Positions 44,801 to 58,400 of a DNA stretch of 64,000 bases are shown piece after piece (position 1 is the stretch's first letter; each line of letters starts with the position of its first letter). Made by a program: the position numbers and the translations under genes. The notes under the pieces were generated by a model. That model was not told the origin of the DNA. It ran no database searches and worked only from the letters and a program-made list of their open reading frames with translations. This stretch comes from Ianthella basta (Eukaryota > Porifera > Demospongiae > Verongiida > Ianthellidae). The stretch covers positions 5,277,022-5,341,021 of the forward strand of contig OZ025873.1 in the NCBI GenBank assembly GCA_964019415.1, written 5' to 3'.

Positions 44801-47800
44801 TAACATGTACTTCATCTTTCAGAATGTTATGTATGTATATAAGTAGATAAAAAAGCAGTCAGTTTAATGTTGACCCTACAATCATTTTCTTCCTCAACCG
44901 TTTTATTCTAAAATTGAATGACATGGTATGAAACAAACAGACCATAGTACAGTCTGTTGAATGGTTAATTGGAACAGAATGAAATGAAATGTTAACATTA
45001 TACTGTCACATAACGTAACTGAAGATCTCCAGTAGCCAATTACTGTGAATGCGTAAAACAGGTGCTGATAAAGTACATACACAGGATGGCAGGTTGCACA
45101 AGGTTGCTATAGTACGTACTTAGGCGGCGTTTACACTAGAACGTTTTGGACAAAAACGGTGCAAATCGACACCGTTTTGACTTACCGTTTACACCAAAAC
45201 GGTGAAAACGCTAGAGGAAAACGATCACTTCCAAATCCACAGTTGAAGGTGGATACTTGCAAAAACGGTGCTATGATTTCTTCGTGTAAAAAGCAGAAAC
45301 GATTGTGCGGCTAAAAACGATCCACAACAACGAGTAATTACCGGTATTTCGAGATGAACATGTTGGTGGCGATCCTGCTGGTTGTTATTGCGAATTTGCT
45401 TGCCATGTACGAGGTCAATCTTCTCATTTTGTTCGTGACAGAGACAGCAAACGCCAGAGAAAGGATCCTGTACTTGGACCTTACTACTTCTAGCCACGTT
45501 ATGAGGATACCATGTTTCCGCGTGCAAAGTGCAAGACGAAGGTACTGGATCAGGCCGGGGAGAATGCGCGCATGGTGGGACAGCTTTGTTACAAAGTTAG
45601 TGCTTCCTGAGGAATGGACAGAGAACTTTAGGATGTTGAGAGATATTTTCTTGTCCCTGTGCAAACACTTGGGCCCTCATATCGAGCGTCAATCAGCAAG
45701 AATGCGAGACCCTGTAGAAGTTGACAGGCAAGTTGCTTTGACATTATACTACCTGGCAGATGAAGGGCGTATAAGGAAGACAGCTAATTCCTTTGGGTTA
45801 TCACACTCATCTGTATCCATAATCATAAGGAGAGTTTGCAGGGCTATTTGCGAGCACCTGGGACCACAGCTAATCAGTCTTCCAACCACTGAAGCCGAAG
45901 TACAGGAGAAAACAAAGCATTTCTTTGAGCGTTTCCAATTCCCTCAGTGTTTGGGTGCAGTTGATGCAACACACATTGACATAAAGCAGCCCAGTCATAA
46001 TGCAACAGACTATGTCAACCGAAAGAGCCATTTTTCTATCAATGTTCAAGCATGTTGTGACTACAACTGTCAGTTCATGGATGTCGTCGTAAAATGGCCA
46101 GGCAGTGTCCACGATGCTCGTATGTTTACCAACTCAACCTTAAACATGAAGTTTAAAACCGGGGGAATACCAAGATGTCCTAAAGTTGATGTTGAGAAAG
46201 AAGATCCTATACAAGTCTTCATTCTCGGAGATCCTACATACCCACTGATGCCCTACTTGATGAAGGAGTATGCTAACGGAGGAAGCACAGTACAAGAGCA
46301 GTATTTTGGCTACAGACTATGTAGTGCCCGGAATGTCATAGAGTGTGCATTTGGACGCTTAAAGGCTCGTTTTTCTGCTCTCAGAAGACAGATGGATATC
46401 AATTTGGTAGACTTACCTATTGTCATTTATGCTTGTTTTGTTCTCCACAATTATTGCGAAGTACATAAAGAATTCATCAGTGACGAGCAAATACGAATAG
46501 CAATGGAGCATGAACAGGTATCACAACCGAGGAACCAAAGAACAACAATCCAATGCAACGAGAGTGAAGGAAAGAGAGCTAGAAGAGTTCTAACTAAGTA
46601 CTTTGACCCTTAGGCCATTACAACTGCTTGCATTGGATGACACATGCATGAGTGCATTAATATGTAACCCAATTATTATGCACGTCATACAACTGTACTA
46701 CTGTACTTGAAATCATGCATGCATTAAAGAGTAAAAGAGCATTGTCACCTAGTCATCATCTTCAAAGTGAAGGGGGGAAAGCACTGGTACCTGGTCATTG
46801 TCAGGTGTTGGCGTCACCTGTTCAGGAATCGGTTGGAAAACAGGAGGACTGAGTGTAGCCGACATACTGTGCACTGGCGAGTGTACATGTACATGATGTG
46901 GCAATGCATACTGAGCGTAATGATGGCCATAACTAGGAGAGGCAACGGGAAACGGCTGCAAATGACTAGGACCTGGCCTCTGTTGTAACGACTGCTGTAA
47001 CGTTGGAAATGCATTTGTGACCGTGTCACTCAGCATCTTCAAATTCGTGGTCAATAGATTCATTGTGTCCCTGTGATCTTGGCTCATAGATTCTAACCGC
47101 TCCATCATTTTTTCTTTAATTTCCAACTCCCTTTCAGCAAATTGTATCATTTGTGTATCTGCACCCATCTTTTTATTCATTTTTTGTTGTTTGTATGTGC
47201 TCAATGTGCTGTTGAGCTGCTCACGCCGTTTACGTCCTATTTGACTGATGGTCTGCTGTGCAGCAGTTGCAGGTTGAGACTGCTCTTGCATCACAACAGC
47301 ATCACTTACGCTTGTAGACTGTCGCGTTGATGCAGCTTCACCCCTAATGTTAGGTGGTCGCTGTGCAGCTGGAGGTTGGCTCCCACTGCTTGTAGGTTGC
47401 TGGGTAGCTACAGCTTTGCTATTAGTGCTTGCTTGTGGCCGTGTACTTTCTTCCCCTTCATTCCTACTACATGCCTGCTTCTCAACTTCATTCTTGTTTG
47501 CTTCCCCTAGCTGGTCCTCATCATAATCACTCTCTCCTTGGAGCTGGTCATTCAGTTCAACTGATTCCACACCTGTATCCATTTGCTCAGTTGCCAGACA
47601 AAAGCTACGTACGTTTGCTACAGCGCAGTACGCGTGGGCCAGGTTCTGAAGAGCATTTAGAAGGGCAACCGTGCGAGCTAAGCTTTTCAACGCTAGAAAT
47701 GGTTGAAGAATGTTAGCGTCAACATATCACGGCGCTCACCAGTTTCTACGTTACTCCTGTCATGTGTTCCAGGCGGTGGAGTGAAGTCCTCCGAGGCGGG

Positions 47801-49418
47801 CGCGGCCATTATCGAAGAAGGCGCGGGCGAAGTCGATGACCTGTTGGGCGCTGTCTAGAAGCTGTCTCTTTGTCCGTCGACCAGAAGTGCTGTAGGAGTC
47901 TGTTCCAGGGTCAGAGGCGGAAGAGAACGTCGAAAGTTCGCTAAGACGTCGTTTCGAAGCCGGTTTTCAAAGTCCCTTGGCCTTGCACACGGTCTACTTC
48001 CGGCCGAATAAAATGGCCGACAATATAAATTCCCTATACCCAATACTTCGCTCAATACATTCAATATAAATGTAAGCATTGACGCACAACCGTAGGTTGG
48101 CGTATTATATATATATATATATCCGTAACATGAAGCCATATGAAAACGTCAATTTGAAAACAATATAGGGGCTGCCTGCGGCAGCCCCTAAAAAACAAGA
48201 CAGATTAGAGACATAATAATATCCTTTGCAGATAGCGAACGCAGCCAGTCATTGGCCAGTACCAATTATTGCAACAACCAAAATTGACAAGATTACAACA
48301 GCTACATACATGTGGAGTACTAGTTAGTGTTCTAGTGCTTAGCTGGCTATATAGCAATAGTGTATTTCAAGTCTCACTTGGCGATACTTGTTCCTGATAG
48401 CCTTTAACTTTGTTGTCAAAATTTCCTTGGTGACCTCGTCTTTGGTGTGAGGGTAGTCTTTCACTAACTGGGCAGCTTCTTCTTCGGTCGCCAAGAGTTC
48501 ATTTTTCAGCAAAGCTAGGATGTCGGTATATTTAGATTTTACCAATTCCCAAGAAATGCCCTCCGTCAATTGCTGGACTTTAAATTGGTGTGTAACATTA
48601 AGAAGGAGTTCCACTTCGTCGTCGCTCCAAAAGAATTCTTTCTTTCCACTCGTTCAGCTGCTCTTGGCCGGCATACTGCGGCTGACTCCCAATTCACGCA
48701 GCGCTAGCGTACACGCAGTCACAGTCACACGATCATCACATGACAGTCATGCACTCATAATCGTTTCTGACGTTACCTGTTTTCAGCGTATAAAAACGAC
48801 GTGTGTAAACACACGTAAACGATGCAGTACAAGAATGATTCGAAAATGGACGTTTCCAAAAACGTTCTAGTGTAAACGCCACCTTAGCCTTATTCATCTT
48901 ATCTTTGGTATGTGTGTACATATCTCCATTGTTTACGTAGTACCCCTTTGTGTTATGAACACTTTCACCTTGAAATGAGCATTGTTATGTCTGTGCACAC
49001 TGCAGTACTAGTTGTCTGAGTTCTGCCAGCTGCTACCGTCCACACTCGTTTGCACATCATGTCAACTTCACTACCAGTGGAGAATTTGAGGTACGTGTGA
49101 GGTGTGTAAGAGTACATCCATGTTTGCTTGTCACTTTGCCGGAGGTGCATACGTACATACACGTGCGTACATATGTAAAAGTGATCTCTTTGATAGTGTT
49201 TCCTATCTACCACTTGCAGGCTGCTTTTGATGCAGCATTCACAGTATTGATAGCACAGACATCAGTGAAGGCCAATCCTTTCAATAGTGGATTGGATGCA
49301 GTAGTGCAAGTAGCTGGTTGCTTTGATGTAAGTGTAATGAAGTTGTATCAGAATGTACATCTTCTCTGAATGTCTTTAGAGTGTATTAGTAGCTCTGCAT
49401 CAGCCACCATTTTATTGC

Positions 49419-49449
<31 letters not shown>

Positions 49450-52400
49450 AACACCACTCCACACCCCAGGACATCAACTGGAGGGACCTCTCTACCCAAA
49501 CCCGCCGCGTCCTCATCTATATGTCTGACTCTGCCTTCCACCTCAGCAGCGATGCATGGGTGAGTCCATTGTACCTGTACTGAACTGTCGCTTTAGTCAT
49601 GACAAGGACAGCCTATTTTAGAATATGTAGGAACAAATAACATACTTAGGATTAATACCTACTTTACTACTGTTATATTCTCGCTTCTATACCTGCATCA
49701 GATCCAAAGACATATGTTGCGTATGTACATACACTGCTTATGTGGTGAATAACTCTGAAGATGTGTGGTATTGCTTGTGAAGAATGTACAGGATGTACTC
49801 CTGTACACAGTTGACAAAGACCTTTGGGTCGAAATGTCCTGCATTTGATTGATTTATCATTATCAGTTGTGTCTTGCTCAAGAATCTCATATCAGTGTAT
49901 TATCAACTCAACTATGTGCCTCTACAATATCATTGTACAGGAACTTGTTACCTGTGCGATGTAGGAAGATGTTTGTACGTAGTGCGTATGTGCAGTGTGT
50001 TACTGTATGTTTCATTGTTTCTTGTACGTAATTCCTCAGATTGGAGGTCAAACTCGTCCTCATGATGGGAAGTGTCACCTGGCACCTAACCCCAACTTTG
50101 GTGGTGGACAGTTTCGTATCCCTCACCTTCTGCCTGATGTACTAACTGATCACTTCCCTGCCCTGCAACAGGTTAGCCTTGGGCACTGTGTGGTGTGTTA
50201 CTACGTACTGTACGTACCTTATAGACAACCACTACTGTTAGTAGATGTACAGTGTGAGTAGCTAAGCAATACAGCCATCTAAGGCCACCTTTGTACCATT
50301 TCAAGGCATTGACTAATGAAAGGAATTAAAGGATAATAGGATATACTACGTATTGGTGTCGTGTCACAGCTTGAGCATAGGTGTCATCCTCACCAGTGTT
50401 GGTATGCACTTACAGTCAGGCTGGGCGTAGTCCTTTTCTTTAAAGCAAAGTTCCAATAGCAGCAAACTAAGTCAAGACATTACAAAAGCTGTTGATACTT
50501 CATGGCTAATGATTAGTCTCGCGTAGCCAGACCACTTTCCAGCAGGAAAGGGTCTGGTACAATGCCAATGCACCGCTTGTGCAATGACCCCCCCCCCCCC
50601 CCCCCCAGGAACTAGGGGGTAATAATTACATTCCACACCCACGCGTTACCAGGCAACCGCCCGCCCACAACTACCGGTGTTGTGCAAACTGTCTAGTGAA
50701 GGCCATGACTCAATCGGCGTGTAGCCACCTCCCTTGCATGGTGTGTGACACTAGTGTCCTATGTACATATATGACATTTGTGTATCTCCAGTTGGTTCTC
50801 CTACTTACTGTAGCTTGGTTCTTTCACTTGCACATCTCCCTTTCTCTCATTCATCTTCTTCCTACCTCTCCCACCTGCTCTCCCTCTCCTTCTCCCTTTT
50901 CTTTCTGTCTGCTATTGCTCTCTCTATCCAACCTTCCTCATCCCTTTTCCCTGTTATACCCACCTACCTCTCCTTTCTCCTTGAAACTCTCTCTCTCTCT
51001 CTCTCTCTCTCTGCCTCTTCCTTCTCTTTCCCACTGTCACTTCCCTTTCACTTCCTCTCGTCCCCCTTCTTTCTCTCCCTCCTCTCCCTCTCTGTTGCGC
51101 AGGAGTATGCCTCTCCAGCTCTGGTTCAGAATAAGCTCGAGAGCGCTAGAATTGTACCTGCTTTCCTTGTCACAGCAAATCAGACTGACGTTTATGCGGT
51201 AGGTCTAAAATTTCATTCTAACTTGTACAGTACATGTACTCATCTCTCTCAGTCTCTGTTCATGACGTTTTTATTGTCTCTTCAAGATTGTAGAAGATGT
51301 TCAGCTGGATTGCACCACTTACATACATAATAGGGTGGTCTTTTAGTCTTATCTGTTTGTGACTCCTTGCATTTCAGTCATATCGCAGGGACATGTGTGG
51401 GGTTCCAACGTCACCCACTTCTAGTTTTCACCTGTGATCACGGGCCCAGACCCTTTCCGGTATTGCGCAAGCGCCCGAGAAAGGGTCTGGGAGTTAGCTC
51501 GACTGTTGTCGTGTAATATCCGTGGGAACGCCGGACTAGGTGTTTCGTAACACTTCTTTGTTGTGGGCCAAGCTCAACCCGAGGTAGTACGGCGGTGTGC
51601 GAAGAAGTTGCGAGTGTCAACGAATTCACGCTGTTTCTCATCTCAGTCACTGTTTGTCAGTGGCGTAGTATGTGATACTGCTTTGTAAGAAGGCATCTTC
51701 CAGGCTCAGTCGCCTGCCAAGGAGATCTCTAAGTTTGTCAGTGATGGTGACACGCAGCGTATGGTTAGCTGTGCTAAAAGCCTCTGGTAGTGCTTCATGT
51801 TCAATGCAGGACGCCTACAAAACATCTTCATCGTACATCAACAAGCCTGGCAAGAGAAGGATAGCCGACATGAAGCTGATTGCTAGTAACACTTCGAATC
51901 TCGCACGATAAGGAGGCGTCGATCGATAATCAAAGTTGGGAGCCTCCACGACTTCGGCATAGGCTAACTCCCAGACCTATTCTTCGGGCGGGTGGGTTAC
52001 GCAAGACCGGAAGAAAAGGGTCTGGCTCCACGAGACTAGGGCCCACGCAGGCAGTGTTTCTTCCTCTAATGTTTGAGTCTTTAGCACTTCATGCATTTAT
52101 GCCTTAACATGAACCAACTTTTTGACTTACCATTCGAGTAGCCATCACTCAAAGCACATTCCATCAAATGTACATACGTAACAGATGTTGCCTTGTATGT
52201 AATACATACAATGTATGCTGCTCTTGTGAGCTGCCAACTTTTGTGCATTGTCAGGCTCTTCTACGTATTTACGTGTGTATGGTATGATGTATGTGTTGTA
52301 ACACATGTACCCAGACTTAGAAGTACAATTACTCCTCTTCCACACCTGTGCAAACTTACAAGGTTGTGTGTTTAGGAGCTATACTACCACTGATCAGCGC

Positions 52401-55400
52401 TGTATGTGTATACTGTATGTGGGCTGTGGGCTGCATCGGGGTAACACTGCACACATTAAGTGTCTTCACTATGTTTCTGCAGACACTTGTGGAGGCTTTG
52501 TCACAGAATAATGCTGCATCCTTTGAATTGAATGATGACTCATCCAACCTGGTGACACTCCTTGGACAGTTGTTTGGGGTCAGTTTTAAAGTACACTTGA
52601 AATGTTACTGTATTTGAATAAACCACTTGAATGCGAGGCATAAGAAAATTCACACTAAGTCACACCCAAAGCAGATGTGTAGCCATTGTTTACATAATAT
52701 ATGGAAAGTTTGGTGAAGTCAGCTTTCTATTCATTTGGCACTTGCTTGTGTCTAAACCACACTCTTCACTACAGTTATGAAAATGGCTTTACAGCATACA
52801 ATATCACTTGCAATGGTATACAGAGTGCAGAAATTGGTCGAAATGTGACTGCATTCACGGTGATTCTGTGTGAGGCTATGCACTCCACGATGCGATATTC
52901 ACAGCAGCTGAAGCATCCAGTGGTGCTAGTCTTATCTCAGTGTTGTCAGTCGTCATAGGCATATCTAGAGTAGTTAGGCACGAGCCCTCGTGGAAGTGGG
53001 ACAAGAGCCTGTGGCATACTGAAAGACTGGTCGCTCTGCAGCCCTCTATCATCCTAATCTTTTGAAGCCACTCTCATCTACGCAAATCAGTCAGAAAGTA
53101 GCGAGGGGAATCGATGGAATCATGAGATGGTTTGTCACAGTGAATAAAGCAGGCATTTTCAACAAAAGCAGATCCTATTCTAGTTTGCTCAAACTTTGGC
53201 CAATCTCCATCCTCCATACAGCATTGCCAAGCGTATGGCCTGTACTTTTATGCCATTTTCTGGTGTGATTGTGTATTTCTCATGTGTTGTGTGTGGTTGT
53301 CAGCTCTGCATTTGGTCTGTTGTGTTGTGTAATTTCTCTAGGCATCTCTCCCAGATGCAAGTCTTGTCTTCTTCATCTTACAGAGTCTCCAAGCCAACAT
53401 TCGGTTATCTCCAGAGGTTGTCGAAGGGCTCACTGTTCAGGTTGCGGCCAGTTGTAGCACTGGTGAACCAAATGTGTGTACAGGTGTGGTCCAAAATCAA
53501 GAGGTGAGAATTTATTTAGTCCTACAGTAAATTATAGAAGTTATGAATGTTGTTTCTAGCAATTGACCGTTTGTACATCATCTGAGTATCCTGTCAGTAG
53601 ACTCACTGCAAATGGACTAGGAGCTACTTGGTAGGAAGTATACATGTGTATTCTGTACTTCTTATCTTTAGTACTCTTTTAATGTGACTGTGACCTTGAA
53701 CGAGTGCACCGAGGAGTTGAGCAGAGGAGTACTGTGAGTGTGGCTCTTTCTGCTTTTCATATTCAATGTTGCTTTGTAGTAGTGACAAGTTGGTTGTATG
53801 CAGGGGTACATTTAGGGGGGGAGGAAGGAAGAGGGAGGAGGCATCCCCACCCCCCACCCCCTCCTTGGAAATTTGGCATTATTCTTTTCTTGTGTACATT
53901 CTCCATTGCCTTTAGACTCCCCATCAGTGATCCATTCCTGGGTACCACGACATTGAACGTCACTGGTGTGTGCAGTTGTGACTGCAGTGCTGTAGATCCT
54001 GTAAGTATTGATCATAGCAACATGGTTGCTGCTTGACAGTGTGGTGTTGCATTGTTGCATCATGCCTGATTGTGGCATGCGACATATGTACAGCCAAATA
54101 AAGTTTGCAGGACTGTGAGCAATTGGCTAATCTCCACTATACCAATGTGCTTATAATTGTATTTCCATTTGTGCATACAGTTAATAAGTTGGTTGCATGC
54201 AGGGGTGCATTTTGGGGGGGGGGGGGGGGTGGAAGAGGGAGGGGGCATCCCCACCCCCCACCCCCCTCCTTGAAAAGTTGGCAAGCCGTATGTCAACATA
54301 GTAGACCCCCTTTACTTCTTGTAATTGTCCCCCCATATATCGTGGAACCTCAGTTTTGCCCCCCCCCCCCCTTGAAAAATTTTCTAATTACAGCTCTGGG
54401 CTGATATGTATCTATGAGTAATCTTATTATAATAAGCATAACGTACATTTTCTATGTTCAGGATATACTCCTTCAATTTTGAATGGAACATCACGAAAGG
54501 TGGTAGGAATACGGAGAAGCGTAGAGAGTGTAACACAGTGGAGCTGAACTTTGGGCTAAAGTTGTTCTGTCTGAGTTCTTGTGTCTTTTACGATCGTCAC
54601 CATATCTAAGAGATCGGGAAAAGATTGTGTTTCACTGTTCAGAAACTCCTCCTTCACTTTTCAGCCAATCTTCAGTATGATTGGAAGAGTACATCACAGC
54701 AGTCCGAGGAGCGACTTAAGGTGGTTAATGCCTTTGCAACTGGACTCCTTTAGATGAAATGAATTAACACAAGAAAACACTGTGCGGACATAGTTTTAGG
54801 GAGCTAGCCTACAGAATGCTCCCAATTAAATAGACAGTTTTGATTAGTTAAACTCTCAAGTTTCAAACAATAGGCTGGGAACCCAGCTACGTAGTTAGAA
54901 GTAGAAGTCACAACTCCAGAAGAGATGTAGAGGGGAAATTTGCCATAACCCTGTATCATACCCAGGACCTACATACGCTCTAATGCAGAGTTTCTGCTTG
55001 TGTGTACAGTGGAACCTTAGAAATAAGACCACCATCCAGGCCATGAAAAATGATCTTATTTTCGAGGTGGTCTTAATTCTGAGAACCATAATTCATGTAG
55101 ACATGGATTTGGGACTAAACCTTTAGCAGCACTCAATGTTGACTACAGGTGCTGCAGCATTGGAGAGAGGCATTGCGGCTTTGCCACTGCCTTATGAAAC
55201 CTACAGTAACTGTGTAGTCTCTCTCTCACCAACTATCACCACTGCATGTGAACAAGGTACATACTTCAAAAAGTGACAGTATTGTGATCTTCCTCCCTCT
55301 GTTCCCCCCCCCCCCCCCCCCCCTCCAAACTCTCACACCAACCAATTCCTACAGACTCCTAATGACTGCAATGGCAATGGTAGCCTGAGGTGTGGGATCT

Positions 55401-58400
55401 GTGACTGCAACCCTGGCTTGTGAGTACCCATTCCAGCCTCTTCTCTCTTTCGCACAGCTAGTCTAATCTAAGTTCCATGATCTAGCAAGCTTTCCTCAGT
55501 GTTGGCTACAGCACACCGTATCTCCTGGGCCTGACATCAACGAGCAGTCGGGTGTAATGCCCAGGCTGTAAAATGCAGGGTTGCTACATTTTCTTGACAT
55601 GTGGCCAATACAAGCTGTTCGTGTGTGTTCATGATTGACAAGTGCAGAGGAGAACTAAGCCCAAGAGTTTCAGTCTGTGTGTGTACGCATGTAGCCAAAG
55701 ATAATATGATTACCCTTTCTTCTCCATGTTTGCCCATTCACTCACACACTGACAACTGCATGCACGAACACTGATACAGCTTTGGCCCAACCTGTTCATG
55801 CCCCCAGCCACCTGCCTGCCCCATTCTTACCGGTAATATCGAGTGCTCTGGACATGGAATGTGTGACGAATGCGGCATTTGTAACTGCACTGATGGTTTT
55901 TATGGTGACAGTTGTGAATGCAGTGATACCAATTGTCCTGGAGGTGCTAATAATTTGTGTTCAGGTGTGTTTGCATTTGCCATGTAACTGTACATGTAGC
56001 AACCACACTAGCTTCATTCCGATATTTCATCAGACTAGCCTACAGATGGGGCAACTGCAGGACCTCAACTTGCTGCCGTAGCATATCACTTCTACTAATT
56101 ATTGGACATACTGTATGTCAAGCATATTTCCCAATTAAGAGGGATTTGGTAATTAATATGTATCTCATTGTCTCTTCTGCTATTTTGTGTTGTCATTTCT
56201 CTCCTTAAACTAATTTGAGCTCTCTTTCTGTCACTCACATCATCATGCTGCCAATCATTCCCCCCCCCCTCCTCCTTGTGCTCTCCCAGGAAACGGGCAA
56301 TGTGTGTGTGGTGTATGCCAGTGCAACTCGGGCTACACTATGAGGCCGGGAAGTGCCCTTTGTGACTGCCCCATGAACCAGACGTCATGCCTTGAGCCCA
56401 ACACTATGGTTAGTGGGACGTGCGCCACTGTGCACGGGTGTTGCCATAGAATCTTTTGACCTGGATGGATGGGACGCAGAATTTGTGTACGTATGTATCC
56501 AATATCAAGGAATATACTAGCACTGTCTATGTAGCAGATGGTACAGAGCTCATGCTTAGGTGTGGTATAAACTTGACAGTTGATGAGCTTTCACGAAGCG
56601 ATAAGGAACAATGGTAAGACATTTCGACCACAAAAGTCTTCATCAGTAATAAAGCTACGTAAGTTTTGTGAAAGCTCATCCTCCCTCATGCTCCTCCTTG
56701 TACATTAGTGTAGAAACTAAATACTGAGAGGGACTTAAATCCAGAAGAAGGCTCGGTAGAGTGTAATCCCTCCTGGGTCGTAGTGCCACATCAGTGTAAT
56801 GCATGCACACTGTAAGCTCACATGAGGAACATACGTATGGTGCAGTTTGTTTTGGTTCAGTTCATGGCATAACAAGAATAGGAGCCATGTCGAACCTAAT
56901 GTCGTAGAGGCTCACTGCTATGATGTTCAGTATAGGCTAAAAGGTGCTGAGCAATGACGTAGCAGTTTCTATTCGCCTGTATGTCACACCTACTGTACGT
57001 AACTACTGTAGTAGCTACTATTTCGCTGTATGCCAGGTGTAGCTGAAAGTAGAGAGTAGCTGAACTTGTTGAATCTCCCAAGTGAGGGCAGTAGCAGTGA
57101 CTTGGGTTGTTATTGTACTAAGGACTATGATTATTGATCGGGGTAGGAGATTGGAGCATGTTATGCTAAAGCCCCTTACTTTCTTCACTGTACGTAGAAA
57201 CTGTGCAGTGATAAAGGATCGTGCATGTGTGGCGAATGTCAGTGCGAGACAGGGCATGGTGGGATCCAGTGCCAGAACTGCCTTGCACCTGAGGTGAGTG
57301 CTCAAGTTGGCTGGGTGGACAGAACACTGCTGCTACTAGGGAGTTCCTTGTGGCATTGACCGTTTCCTACCGTTTTTATATTATGTTTAATGTACTCCAG
57401 TCTGTGTGTATGTGCTGTTCTAAAGGGGACGTGTGGATATTCATGCTTGTATGTGGGTGTAATCTCACATGGAGACGGGGTGCCACTTTCATTTCTTGTT
57501 TTGGCTTGTCCTTGTGTTGCGTGCTAAATGGCATCTCGTCCTTGTTTCCTTCCGTGTTTGTCCTCCCTTTCTCCTCCTCATCTGCTTCTCTCCCCATCCT
57601 CCCATCACTGGCCTGTCAAATACCTACAGAATTGTGGACCGTGTAACTGTGAGATACACCACCCCTGTTTAAGATGCCTGTACAGTATCTCAGCTGACAA
57701 CACACTGGTCGAAAGGGTACGTGTGTGCATAGTGTTATTTAACTGTGCTTACTAATTTTGTTTGTCAGATTTTACTGTCTTGCCCTTCCTCTGTGCTTCG
57801 TACTTCTGTGCTGTCTGTCTTTTCGGCCTCTCTTTTCTTGAACAGCCCTTTGAGGAGTGCGCTGCAGAGTGTCAAGGACCAAGAATAAATGCTGTCATGG
57901 GCAGTGATGATGCAGCCATTGGAATGACCACGGTGTACGGATGTTCCTTGTCACTGGGTGGATGTACTTTGCAGTACTTCATACAAGTCACCAATGATCC
58001 AGATACTGTCTTCGTTGTCAACAACCCCCAAAGTACGTTTCCACTAGCCTGTCATTACGTCACTAATGTGTGACTGTGTTTGTTGTCTAGTGTACTGCAT
58101 ATTGTACATGATTCCTTAGCAAGTCAGTCTAGAACTAAAGCTGTATTGCAGGCCAGAAATACTGTACACTAGCTATAGGAAACACCACCTTAAATATTAA
58201 ATTTAACGGGTACTGATTTCAGTGATTTCAGCAAATAATGGGTACAACTAGTATGCACAAGCTTTGAAATCTTTAAAATTAGTACCTGCCAAGCCCTGGA
58301 TTTTCTTAACACTAAATTTAGTTGCTGCTAAATTTTGTAGCCTTAAACTTTGGGTTACTATGTAAACAAGTTGGTCAAGATAATGGCAAAACTGCCTTAT

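Larger units (their letters stand above)
45120..48886 (+). mobile_element. Full-length PIF/Harbinger DNA transposon in integrin intron 6
   Basis: Element 45123-48883 (3761 bp), flanked by TTA duplications (45120-45122 and 48884-48886), the PIF/Harbinger hallmark. Terminal inverted repeats begin GGCGGCGTTTACACTAGAAC (left) and GGTGGCGTTTACACTAGAAC (right, complement). It carries the two proteins that this superfamily needs: a DDE transposase (plus strand) and a Myb-like partner (minus strand), arranged tail to tail. Near the left end AAAACGGTG occurs at 45153, 45196 and 45262, and in reverse at about 45171, likely transposase-binding sites. Confidence 0.95.

Noticed and set aside
50696-51330. 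Ser/Leu/Pro-rich frames of 168 and 189 codons
   Set aside because: Translation of the pyrimidine-rich end of integrin intron 10 running into exon 11 in part; not separate genes.
55009-55100. Pogo/Tigger-type DNA transposon end (TACAGTGGAACC)
   Set aside because: One end-like sequence only; no inverted partner or transposase nearby, so not called as an element.
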